Source: Anaerotruncus colihominis (GTDB taxonomy: Bacteria; Bacillota; Clostridia; Oscillospirales; Ruminococcaceae). From it: a stretch of 64,000 bases of DNA. Under the pieces are notes generated by a model. It worked only from the letters and a program-made list of their open reading frames with translations. It ran no database searches and had not been told where the DNA came from. Position numbers and translations under genes: made by a program. The stretch spans positions 1 to 64,000 of the forward strand of contig NZ_VIQT01000003.1 in assembly GCF_010206195.1 (NCBI RefSeq), in the 5' to 3' direction. Shown here piece after piece: positions 49,773 through 56,877 of the stretch (its first letter is position 1; each line of letters starts with the position of its first letter).

Positions 49773-50766
49773 CCCCATCCTCCTTTTGGCTGTACCTTCG
49801 GGCCACACCGCGGCGGCGGCCATCCTCCGGCGGCATGGCGGCCGCTGTCAATTCCGCAGCCAGCTCCTCCGCAAAGCCCTTGGCGGAAAAAAGCCGCTCC
49901 GCCTGCCCGGCATTGTCGCGCAGTACGCTCAACCGGCTGATAAACTGTATTTTCTGAGACTGTTTTCTCTGGATCAACGCCTCAAGGCTGGAGATGCTGC
50001 GGCGGAGCAAATCAGCTGGCCCGCGCTCCGACTCCACACCCTCAAGCTCCTTGAGGCGCAGCCGCCAGACATTCAGCGTTTTCTGGTCATCGCGTATGGA
50101 TAAAAACGGATACATTCTGAGCAGGACCTCGTTATCGGCCTGCGCAAGAGGACTCTGCGGTCCTTCAGCGGCCTCGGCCATCGTCTGAAACAGGCGGCCC
50201 GCGCTGCGCAGGCTGCTCACCACCAGGCCGACGGCGCTTTTAACGTCCTGCCGGTTGTAAACGGTCTGTCCCTCGTTTCCCGGCAGATTCTTCTGAACGG
50301 ACGAGCTCCCCTTTAGGATTTGCTGGCGTTCATTGACCGGTTCGGGCTGGCCAAGCGTCCTTTTTAGGCTGCTTACCAGCATCATACGTCCCTGCCCGCC
50401 GAGAATCCCGGCCGCAAGCGTCCCCTTTGAAAAAGCGGCGTCCGCGAATTTTTGCAGCCGCAGCCCGCTTTGCCGCTGTGCCTCCGACACCTGATAAGGC
50501 ATCTGTTCCGCCGGACGGGCCGTTCCTCCTTCAAGCGGTTGTCCGTTCTGCTCCAGCATCTGCCCGGTCAGCCTTTGCCCTTCCAGGGTAAAACGCGTGG
50601 AAAAGGCCTCTGTGATCGAGTAAACCGGATCGCGCGTTCTGTATCCAATATCTGGCAGATACGCGAGCCTGCAGAGCTGATCGTGCAGCTCCCGGCGCAG
50701 GAAATTCGCTCCGGAAAGCTGTTCTTCAAAGCGCCCGGAGCGTTTCCTCCTGGATTCACGGTACAC
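49693..50766 (-). CDS. Helical eCIS-associated protein of unknown function
   Basis: 357 residues from ATG 50766. Residues 10-80 (SGRFEEQLSGANFLRRELHDQLCRLAYLPDIGYRT) and 150-300 are rich in helix-forming residues with Arg, Glu, Leu and Gln; a coiled coil is likely in VWRLRLKELEGVESERGPADLLRRSISSLEALIQRKQSQ. The end is Glu/Asp/Pro-rich and acidic. I recognise no known domain. Being the second gene of the operon, it may be an early-expressed accessory protein. GGGGGAGGC lies before the start, so expression is probable. Confidence 0.65.
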   Translation of the reverse strand: MYRESRRKRSGRFEEQLSGANFLRRELHDQLCRLAYLPDIGYRTRDPVYSITEAFSTRFTLEGQRLTGQMLEQNGQPLEGGTARPAEQMPYQVSEAQRQSGLRLQKFADAAFSKGTLAAGILGGQGRMMLVSSLKRTLGQPEPVNERQQILKGSSSVQKNLPGNEGQTVYNRQDVKSAVGLVVSSLRSAGRLFQTMAEAAEGPQSPLAQADNEVLLRMYPFLSIRDDQKTLNVWRLRLKELEGVESERGPADLLRRSISSLEALIQRKQSQKIQFISRLSVLRDNAGQAERLFSAKGFAEELAAELTAAAMPPEDGRRRGVARRYSQKEDGDEPESVAGEQPKPEDAAGEDAANSDV

Positions 50767-50798
50767 GGGCCTCCCCCTTTACGCATAGGGTTTTAAAA

Positions 50799-51014
50799 TC
50801 AGCAAAGGCCGCCCTTGGGGTAGCTCCCGCCGGCCACATCGGACAGGACGTCGTCAGAAAGCGGGGCAAAACCGCCGTCCCGCCAATCCCGCCAGGCCTC
50901 CTGCGTTTCCTGCAGGTTCAGCCCGGCGGCCTGTGCGGCCTGCTCAAAACCGGTTTGGTCGGACAGCCTGTCGGATAAGGTATGAGCCAACAATCTGCGC
51001 AAAGCATCGCTCAT
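50799..51014 (-). CDS. Double-glycine (Nif11-like) leader peptide at the head of the eCIS operon
   Basis: 71 residues from ATG 51014, with AGGAGG 7 nt upstream. A helical leader (FEQAAQAAGLNLQETQEAWRDW) is followed by LSDDVLSDVAGG, like the double-glycine cleavage site of Nif11/lantibiotic-type leaders, and a short core SYPKGGLC with one Cys. RiPP precursors of this kind are cut and modified by enzymes encoded nearby, but no modifying enzyme or C39 peptidase is seen in the window. A signal, a bacteriocin or a simple regulatory peptide is possible. It is the first gene of the minus-strand operon, so its transcript probably reads into the eCIS genes. Confidence 0.7.
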   Translation of the reverse strand: MSDALRRLLAHTLSDRLSDQTGFEQAAQAAGLNLQETQEAWRDWRDGGFAPLSDDVLSDVAGGSYPKGGLC

Positions 51015-51156
51015 TACTGATTCCTCCTGTGTATTTATCGCAGTGTTTCTTTGCTTGGTTTCTTATACGAACAGACGTTAAAAAAATCCCATACTTTTTC
51101 TGATTAATAAAAACAAATTGTTGCGGCATTCTGTTAAAAGCGCGTCCATTTGGCCA

Positions 51157-51180
51157 GGGGCTGTTTGAAAAATCAAATTC
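51157..51180. repeat. Single end of the GGGCTTGTTTGAAAA repeat family
   Basis: GGGGCTGTTTGAAAAATC starts at 51157. It matches one end of the elements at 23753-23973 and 32654-32700, with no clear partner end nearby. It lies upstream of the first eCIS gene, in the 180 bases where its promoter should be. Confidence 0.6.
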
Positions 51181-51292
51181 AGGAAACAAATAAGCACTCT
51201 AACAAATCATGCGAATTCTTCATTGCTTCACTATGATCCTGTTTGAACAACCTGTTTGTATGTTTGTATGCATTTGCGGCATACCAGTTGGA

Positions 51293-51489
51293 AAGCCTGC
51301 CCAGTTTGGAACCACCCCGGACGCGGGCAGTTGCTTTGGACATAAGAAAAGGCCCAGAGCACGAAATGGCTCCAGGCCCTTGCCTGGTGGCAAGCCTGCC
51401 CAGTTTGGAACCACCCCGGACGCGGGCATTTGCTTTGGACATAAGAAAAGGCCCAGAGCGCGAAATGGTTCCAGGCCCTTGCCTGGTGC
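51293..51489. repeat. Two direct 99-bp repeats
   Basis: Unit one 51293-51391 and unit two 51392-51489 differ in a few bases only. Each contains AAGGCCCAGAGC ... GGCTCCAGGCCCTT, a weak stem. They fall between the eCIS operon and the small plus-strand gene at 51505, and the ORFs on either strand within them are shadows of the repeat. Confidence 0.9.
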
Positions 51490-51504
51490 AGGAGGCGATG
51501 CGAT

Positions 51505-51714
51505 TTGTACCCATATCACAACCAGATCAAGCGGCGTATTCGCGCCGGGGAGCTGTGCGGATACGACTTTGTCAGCGACTATCCGCGCATCGGCGAGGCA
51601 TTGGTGCTGTATTTTACAACATCTCCGCCGGTGCGGCCTATCCGTCCGCACCGTTACGCGGAATACGCTGCGCTTCTGGCCGCCTGGGAACAGGGGGCTT
51701 TCCGGCGCTCCTGA
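51505..51714 (+). CDS. Small conserved-looking protein of unknown function
   Basis: 69 residues from TTG 51505, with AGGAGG (51490-51495) 9 nt upstream; an ATG two bases after the AGGAGG is in another frame. The sequence YPYHNQIKRRIRAGELCGYDFVSD and YFTTSPPVRPIRPHRYAEYAALL has the regular, soluble character of a real protein, with many aromatic and basic residues. I do not recognise a family. It is alone between the 99-bp repeats and the NrtR promoter, so no operon partner suggests a role. Confidence 0.65.
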   Translation: MYPYHNQIKRRIRAGELCGYDFVSDYPRIGEALVLYFTTSPPVRPIRPHRYAEYAALLAAWEQGAFRRS

Positions 51715-51842
51715 AAAAAACGCACAAGACTTCCATTGCACGCGCCGCGAACAGCAGCGGGGCCGCCGCATAAAAACAAGCCGCGCGGCAATGATGGGAA
51801 ACGCTTTGACGGCCTGTCTTTATGCGTCTACGATTTTAGGAC

Positions 51843-51894
51843 TTGACAAACCGCGAATATGTGATATCATGATAGTAACTAAGAGATATTATCT
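51843..51894 (+). promoter_or_regulatory. Promoter and possible operator of the NrtR operon
   Basis: TTGACA (51843-51848), 16-nt spacer, TG-extended TATCAT (51865-51870). AGATATTATCT (51884-51894) is a perfect 5-bp palindrome just downstream of the start region; repressors of the NrtR type often bind near such a site. Autoregulation by NrtR is inference. Confidence 0.7.
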
Positions 51895-51924
51895 AACTAA
51901 ACATAAGACCAGGAAGGCGATTCT

Positions 51925-52782
51925 ATGCAGTTACGGGATCGGAACGGATTGACCGAACAGGAATTTTTGGAGCAATATCGTCCGGGTGATTACACGCGTC
52001 CATCAGTGGCGTGCGATATGGTCATTTTCACGGTTATGCAAACAGACGCCGGCAATTACCGCCGCCTGCCGGAAAAGGAACTGCGCGTGTTGCTGATCGA
52101 ACGCGGCGGCCATCCATATCTCGGATGCTGGGCGCTGCCCGGCGGCTTTGTGCGCCCGACTGAAACCGTGGGCCAGGCCGCCGCGCGCGAGCTGCGGGAG
52201 GAAGCAGGCGTTGAAAACGTCTATCTGGAGCAGCTCGGCGTTTTCAGCGATCCCGGCCGCGACCCGCGCACCTGGGTCATGAGCTGCGCGCACATGGCGC
52301 TGATCGACGGCGGCAAGGTCCGGCTCCGGGCCGGAGACGACGCGCAGAACGCCGCGTGGTTTCTGGCGTCGTGCACCGCGCAGCCGGACGCGCCGTCGCG
52401 CTTTACACTTCGGCTAACCAACGGCGGCATCCATCTCAGCGCGCTGGTAGAGCGCCGGCTGGAAGGCCCCACCGGCGCGGAGGAATACACAGTCGTTGAA
52501 AACGACGGGCTTGCCTTTGATCATGCAAAAATCATCGTCTGCGCGTTGGAGCGCCTGCGCGCGCAGACAGCGTCCGGCGGCGCGGCTTTTCATCTGCTGC
52601 CGGAACGCTTTACGCTGACTGAGCTTCAGCAGGTGCACGAGGTCCTGCTTGGCCGCCCGCTTCTCAAGGCGGCGTTTAGACGCAAAATCGCCCCGCTTGT
52701 GCAGGAGACGGACCAGATGACACAGAATGCCGGGCACAGGCCCTCGCGTCTGTACCGGCGAAAACAGGAGGAAAAAACATGA
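51925..52782 (+). CDS. nrtR: NrtR family NUDIX regulator
   Basis: 285 residues. The NUDIX domain (about 25-165) has the box GGFVRPTETVGQAAARELRE EAGV with the REXXEE signature in full, so it may hydrolyse ADP-ribose or only bind it. The C-terminal winged helix (about 225-280; LLPERFTLTELQQVHEVLLGRPLL ... GHRPSRLYRR) is characteristic of NrtR, the repressor of NAD-related genes that senses ADP-ribose. It heads an operon of NADAR, a PARG-like and a KptA-like gene, all ADP-ribose-handling types, so it probably controls them. ATG 51925 has AGGAAGG upstream, and its stop overlaps the NADAR start. Confidence 0.93.
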   Translation: MQLRDRNGLTEQEFLEQYRPGDYTRPSVACDMVIFTVMQTDAGNYRRLPEKELRVLLIERGGHPYLGCWALPGGFVRPTETVGQAAARELREEAGVENVYLEQLGVFSDPGRDPRTWVMSCAHMALIDGGKVRLRAGDDAQNAAWFLASCTAQPDAPSRFTLRLTNGGIHLSALVERRLEGPTGAEEYTVVENDGLAFDHAKIIVCALERLRAQTASGGAAFHLLPERFTLTELQQVHEVLLGRPLLKAAFRRKIAPLVQETDQMTQNAGHRPSRLYRRKQEEKT

Positions 52783-53333
52783 TTTGTTACGATCTGAAAA
52801 CGCTTCGGGAGGCATATTGTTCGGGCGAGAGCTGCCGCTTCCTCTTTTTTTGGGGGCATACCCCTCCGGCTGACGGGCATGTGAATGAAAGCTGCCTGAG
52901 CCAATGGTGGATGTGCCGTTTCACAGCGGACGGGGTGGAATACAATTGCGCCGAACAATACATGATGGCGGAAAAGGCCCGGATGTTCGGCGACAGCGAG
53001 ATGCTGGAAAAAATCATGGCGTCCAATTTCCCCAAGGAAATGAAAGCTTACGGACGCGCTGTGCGGAATTTTGATCAGGCGGTGTGGGACAGCCGATGTT
53101 ATGAGCGGGTGCTCGCCGGGAATCTGGCGAAGTTCGAGCAAAACGCCGACCTGCGGGAATTTCTGGCTGGGACAAGGGGGCGTATCCTGGTGGAGGCAAG
53201 CCCGCGCGACCGGATTTGGGGCATCGGTATGGGAAAGCAAAATCCCAACGCCCAAAATCCGACGCTTTGGCGCGGCAAAAATCTTTTAGGGTTCGCACTG
53301 ACCGAAGCGCGCGAGCTTTTACAGCGGCGATAG
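52779..53333 (+). CDS. NADAR family protein
   Basis: 184 residues, the usual length for the NADAR (YbiA-like, DUF1768) family. RFLFFWGHTPP, NCAEQYMMAEKARMFGD and the later RDRIWGIGMG are the conserved blocks; the Glu in NCAEQY and the Trp/Gly of WGIGMG are among the conserved residues. These enzymes cleave N-glycosidic bonds of ADP-ribose or riboflavin-type compounds, and some remove ADP-ribose from guanine. It overlaps NrtR (ATGA) with AGGAGG upstream. With NrtR and PARG it forms an ADP-ribose-metabolism unit. Confidence 0.92.
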   Translation: MICYDLKTLREAYCSGESCRFLFFWGHTPPADGHVNESCLSQWWMCRFTADGVEYNCAEQYMMAEKARMFGDSEMLEKIMASNFPKEMKAYGRAVRNFDQAVWDSRCYERVLAGNLAKFEQNADLREFLAGTRGRILVEASPRDRIWGIGMGKQNPNAQNPTLWRGKNLLGFALTEARELLQRR

Positions 53334-53345
53334 GAGGGTGCTTTT

Positions 53346-54083
53346 ATGAACGGGGAGCTTTATCAGGCGTGCGCCCTTGTGGCCGCGGTGCGCCAGGCGC
53401 TACGTGCCGGCTCTTTTTCCTATGAGGGCGCGGACTATGAAAAATCCCTGCATTTCACTTTCCAAAACGGCGCACAGGCGGACAGCGCGGCCGACTGGTA
53501 CCACGAACTGGCGGCGCGCCGCCTTCACGATATCAAGCTGCTTGCGCCCACAGCGGCCGAAGACCGCGGACTGCTCGCCTTTTCGGGCGGCGCGCCTTTT
53601 GTGGCCGCCTGCTTTTACAAGGACAAAGCCGTTACCGGCTGGCGCGCTGATTGGGAGTTCGACCAGTCTGCGCGCGGCTGGAATATCAAGTGGAACGAAG
53701 CGCCGTTCAAAGACGCGCCCGCTGTACCGCCCCGCTTTCAGGAATACCGCGACGATTTCTCCGCGGTGCTCGCACAGATTTCAAAGCTGGCCGGGCGCAT
53801 CGGGGAGAAGCAGTTCGCCGCCCAGTTTGACAGCGCGCGGCATTATCTGACAGATCCATGTGCAGCGCTGCCGGATTGGATGCATATCCATCTGCCGGAA
53901 AAAAACAAGGCCCTGTTCGCAGCCGCCTCGCGCGCGTGGGTATTCGGCGGCATGGGCAGCTGGAACGACAGCCCGCCGTATCTGGCGCACGAACAGGGTC
54001 TTGACGGCGACTATGAACGATTATCCGCCGCGCTGCACCGGCAGATCATGTTGGCGGTGCTGTACGCCGTCAACGAATGGTGA
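53346..54083 (+). CDS. Unknown protein in the NAD/ADP-ribose operon
   Basis: 245 residues from ATG 53346 (GGAGG upstream). The first 80 residues look like a regular alpha/beta segment (YEKSLHFTFQNGAQADSAADWYHELAARRLHDIKLL), and the C-terminal block WVFGGMGSWNDSPPYLAHEQGLDGDYERLSAALHRQIMLAVLYAVNEW has a conserved, enzyme-like feel. I do not recognise the family. Between NADAR and PARG-like genes, with 12-base and 36-base gaps, it is likely to act on the same type of substrate, but this rests on position alone. Confidence 0.65.
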   Translation: MNGELYQACALVAAVRQALRAGSFSYEGADYEKSLHFTFQNGAQADSAADWYHELAARRLHDIKLLAPTAAEDRGLLAFSGGAPFVAACFYKDKAVTGWRADWEFDQSARGWNIKWNEAPFKDAPAVPPRFQEYRDDFSAVLAQISKLAGRIGEKQFAAQFDSARHYLTDPCAALPDWMHIHLPEKNKALFAAASRAWVFGGMGSWNDSPPYLAHEQGLDGDYERLSAALHRQIMLAVLYAVNEW

Positions 54084-54119
54084 CACGGCGGACCAGACTT
54101 TATTGAAAGAGGATTCGTT

Positions 54120-54950
54120 ATGAATCGAAAGGCAATTGCAAATGAAACCCTGCGTATTTTAGAGCAGGGTTGGTATGAATACGCTGGCGAGCGCATTGAA
54201 ATCGCCGACATGCATCAGGCGTCCCTGGCAGGCAGCCGCCTGATTACGCCGGAAACACAGCCTGCGCTGCCTCCCATGCCTGCCGCGCACGAGAAGGCAA
54301 CGGCGCTTTCCCTTCGGAACTGTTCGGCTGTGCGCGCGGTCATCGACCTTCGCGCGCAGGGAGCCGGGCGCATCGGCGTGCTCAACTTCGCCAGCGCCAA
54401 GAACCCGGGCGGCGGCTTTTTAAACGGCGCAATGGCGCAGGAGGAAAGTATCGCCGCGTCCAGCGGACTTTACCGCACGCAGACAATCCATCCGGAGTAT
54501 TACGCGCGCAACCGCGCCTGCGGCACCATGTGCTATACCGACTGCGCCATCTATTCGCCCGATGTGGTATTTTTCCGCGATGAATGGTTCGCGCTGCTTG
54601 AGCGCCCGGTCACAGCGTCAGTGCTGACGCTGCCGGCTGTAAACTTTGGGCAGGCGCTCATAAAGGGCGAAGACACCGCGCACGCAAAACGCGTGATGAA
54701 AACGCGTATGCGGCTGGCGCTCACGCTCTTTGCGGCGATGGGCGATGAAAACCTGGTGCTTGGCGCGTATGGCTGCGGAGTGTTCCGCAACGATCCGGAG
54801 GATATCGCCGCCTGGTGGGTCTCGCTTTTGACGGATACGGACTTTAAAAACCGTTTTTCCTCTGTCACCTTCGCTGTGCTCGACCGGTCCAAAAGCCAGA
54901 CCTGCTATCGCGCGTTTGAACGCCGCTTCGGCACACAGGAGGCATTCTGA
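54120..54950 (+). CDS. Microbial-type PARG / TIGR02452 family protein
   Basis: 276 residues. LNFASAKNPGGGFLNGAMAQEESIAASSGLY holds the GGG and QEE motifs of poly(ADP-ribose) glycohydrolases, and the later AYGCGVFRNDPEDIAAWW motif fits the macro-domain-related TIGR02452 family. It likely removes or processes ADP-ribose groups, in the cytoplasm. Catalytic Glu pair is present in AQEESI. RBS AGAGGATTCGTT before ATG 54120. The gene ends in TGATG, overlapping the KptA-like start by one base. Confidence 0.93.
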   Translation: MNRKAIANETLRILEQGWYEYAGERIEIADMHQASLAGSRLITPETQPALPPMPAAHEKATALSLRNCSAVRAVIDLRAQGAGRIGVLNFASAKNPGGGFLNGAMAQEESIAASSGLYRTQTIHPEYYARNRACGTMCYTDCAIYSPDVVFFRDEWFALLERPVTASVLTLPAVNFGQALIKGEDTAHAKRVMKTRMRLALTLFAAMGDENLVLGAYGCGVFRNDPEDIAAWWVSLLTDTDFKNRFSSVTFAVLDRSKSQTCYRAFERRFGTQEAF

Positions 54951-55470
54951 TGGGACAATCAAAAAGTGATGAGAAGCTCGGCCGGTTCCTGAGCCTTGTG
55001 CTGCGGCACAACCCCGCGGCGGCGCAGATCACGCTCGACGAACACGGCTGGGCCGATGTAAAAGCGCTGCTTGCGGGCTGCGCCCGCGCGGGACGGCGCA
55101 TTGACCGGGATACGCTCGAGCGCATTGTGCGCGAAAACAACAAGCAGCGCTACAGCTTTAATGACGACCATACAAAAATCCGGGCCAACCAGGGCCATTC
55201 CATCGCGGTCGACGTGGAACTGCGGCAGGCGCAGCCGCCCGCGCACAGGGAATCACGCGCCAGTCGCGGCAGCATGTACATCTGTCCGCCGACTGTCAAA
55301 CGGCGCTGGCTGTCGGCAGCCGCCACGGTCCCCCTGTGGTCCTTGCCATCGACGCGGCCGCTATGGCGCGGGACGGCTATGCGTTTTACCGCTCCGAAAA
55401 CGGCGTCTGGCTCTGTGAGCAGGTACCGTGGGGCTATGTCCTGGAGGATGGGGTGGGCCTTGCTCCATAG
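54950..55470 (+). pseudogene. kptA: Broken RNA 2'-phosphotransferase (KptA/Tpt1-like)
   Basis: The N-terminal half (LGRFLSLVLRHNPAAAQITLDEHGWADV ... [19 protein letters not shown]) matches KptA. At about 55235-55250 the frame is lost; the C-terminal half continues in another frame ([45 protein letters not shown]) and ends at TAG 55470. The segment expected between them, including the Y-H-G-T active-site region, is absent, so an in-frame repair would not restore it. Tpt1 normally moves the 2'-phosphate of RNA to NAD, giving ADP-ribose 1''-2'' cyclic phosphate. It is last of the NrtR operon, its product probably non-functional here. Confidence 0.85.
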
Positions 55471-55488
55471 CTGACGGCTGATAACAAA

Positions 55489-55526
55489 AACCATCGCCGT
55501 GCGGCTGTTGCCGCGCGGCGATGGTT
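55489..55526 (+). terminator. Terminator of the NrtR operon
   Basis: AACCATCGCCG (55489-55499) pairs with CGGCGATGGTT (55516-55526), with an inner GCGGC/GCCGC stem. It lies 18 bases after the KptA-like stop. Confidence 0.85.
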
Positions 55527-55530
55527 AAGG

Positions 55531-55563
55531 TATGATTGTCCGGCACATGTCCGGACAATCATA
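55531..55563. terminator. Second hairpin between convergent operons
   Basis: TATGATTGTCCGG (55531-55543) and CCGGACAATCATA (55551-55563) form a perfect 13-bp stem with a 7-nt loop, followed by AATTTTTA. It could end transcription from either the NrtR operon or the minus-strand VOC operon. Confidence 0.8.
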
Positions 55564-55640
55564 AATTTTTACGGCGACAGCATAACGCTGCGTCTGCCAG
55601 GCTTTTTTGACAGTCTGAAACGGGGCGGCACCGTCCTGTT

Positions 55641-56132
55641 TTATGTATCGTCCCCTGCGGCCGCCCCGGCCTTCGTCGTGGGCATCAGACGGTTGTCCGC
55701 ACCGATGCGCAGGGCTGGGGCGTATGCAATCTCCCATACATAGCCGTCTGGGTCCATGATGAAACCGGAGTATCCGGGCTTTCCGTCCCAGTCCTTCCAG
55801 ACTGGCTTCTGCTGCACAGTTGCGCCTGCGGCGACAGCCCGCTCAAAGATCGCGTCCACCTCCTCGGCGCTCGCGCCGTTGATCGCCAAAAGCAGGCCGT
55901 TGTAGCGCGGAATCGGTTCGACCGGCAAGCCAATTTCCCTTGCCAAGAAATCGTGCGGCAACAACCCGATGGCGATATTCGAACTGAGCACATATGTACA
56001 GGCCCCGTCGGAATCGGGGGAATACTCCCACCCCATCGCCTCATAAAAGGCAACGGACCGCTGTACATCCTTCACGCCTAATGTCAGCATGGACACGCTT
56101 TTCGCAGCCGCGCCGGGTAGTTTCACTTGCAT
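55641..56132 (-). CDS. VOC (glyoxalase/bleomycin-resistance) family protein
   Basis: 163 residues of the VOC fold. MLTLGVKDVQRSVAFYEAMGW and PGYSGFIMDPDGYVWEIAYAP are the two paired beta-alpha-beta-beta-beta motifs; the closing DPDGYVWE is typical. Metal ligands cannot be named from the sequence. It is the last gene on the minus strand of the nucleoside-type operon, 25 bases after the TrpA-like gene, so it probably belongs to that pathway. The RBS AAAAAGGAGAAACAAT precedes ATG 56132. Substrate unknown. Confidence 0.88.
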   Translation of the reverse strand: MQVKLPGAAAKSVSMLTLGVKDVQRSVAFYEAMGWEYSPDSDGACTYVLSSNIAIGLLPHDFLAREIGLPVEPIPRYNGLLLAINGASAEEVDAIFERAVAAGATVQQKPVWKDWDGKPGYSGFIMDPDGYVWEIAYAPALRIGADNRLMPTTKAGAAAGDDT

Positions 56133-56157
56133 ATTGTTTCTCCTTTTTCGTCGTATG

Positions 56158-56874
56158 TCAGCACTCCTGTTTAAACGCCTGAATCATTTTCGTCATGGCC
56201 GCAGGGTCGTCATGAAGCTTGAGCACTGCGCTGCCTACAAAGACGCCGTCTGCACCGGCCTCTTTGGCCATTTTCGCATCCGCAGGCGTGTGGATGCCGA
56301 CGCCACAGTAAATCGGCCGTGTAATCCCCTGGCCGCGCAGATGATCGATGCAGTCCTTGAGCGCAGGAAAAGCGGGGTTGGTCTGGCCTTCGCCCGGCTT
56401 ACCCTGCATGTAGACGAAGCCGTTGGACTGTTTGGCCGATTCCACCTCGCCGGGCAGCATCTGAAACTGCACATAGCAGCTCACCCGCATGCCGTCCGCG
56501 ATAAACCGGTTTTTAACTGCGTCGCCCTGCTGCCCCACCAGAATGATATCCTCAAAACCCTGTGCTTTGCAGAAAACGATGAACCGCTCATAACCGATTT
56601 CCGTCACAGTCGATTCATACGTCATCAGGATAAAACGCGTGTCAGGCAGACGCTTTTTCATCTCCGCCATGCCGTCCATATAGGCGGTATAGTCGTTACA
56701 GGCTTCCAGCGCCGCCGCCATGCGGCCGGCGATGTATTCGCTTTCCAGATAGGGGGCGCGGGCGGGAAAATCAATTTCAATGATGTCGCAGCCGGCGCCG
56801 ACATAACGCTGCGCCGTCTCCTTACTGCTGTCAATGGAGGGGTAGCCGTTGCTCAGATAACAGATTAAATCCAT
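56158..56874 (-). CDS. TrpA-like (beta/alpha)8-barrel protein
   Basis: 238 residues, shorter than TrpA (about 265). MDLICYLSNGYPSIDSS, GCDIIEIDFPARAPYLESEYI and GVGIHTPADAKMAKEAGADGVFVGSAVLKL are TrpA-like: the catalytic Glu of strand 2 is kept (IIEIDFP), but the second catalytic Asp region (SDP..ADGP in TrpA) reads YLESEYI, so the normal indole-glycerol-phosphate cleavage is unlikely. No trpB is nearby. In this cluster it may work on a sugar phosphate from the nucleoside pathway, as an aldolase-type barrel. Function inferred. Confidence 0.82.
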   Translation of the reverse strand: MDLICYLSNGYPSIDSSKETAQRYVGAGCDIIEIDFPARAPYLESEYIAGRMAAALEACNDYTAYMDGMAEMKKRLPDTRFILMTYESTVTEIGYERFIVFCKAQGFEDIILVGQQGDAVKNRFIADGMRVSCYVQFQMLPGEVESAKQSNGFVYMQGKPGEGQTNPAFPALKDCIDHLRGQGITRPIYCGVGIHTPADAKMAKEAGADGVFVGSAVLKLHDDPAAMTKMIQAFKQEC

Positions 56875-56877
56875 CGG

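Noticed and set aside
51293..51489. Possible CRISPR array
   Set aside because: Only two units of 99 bp directly joined, with no spacers and no cas genes nearby.
56158..56874. Standard tryptophan synthase alpha subunit
   Set aside because: No trpB or other trp gene is near, the length is short and the second catalytic Asp region is changed.
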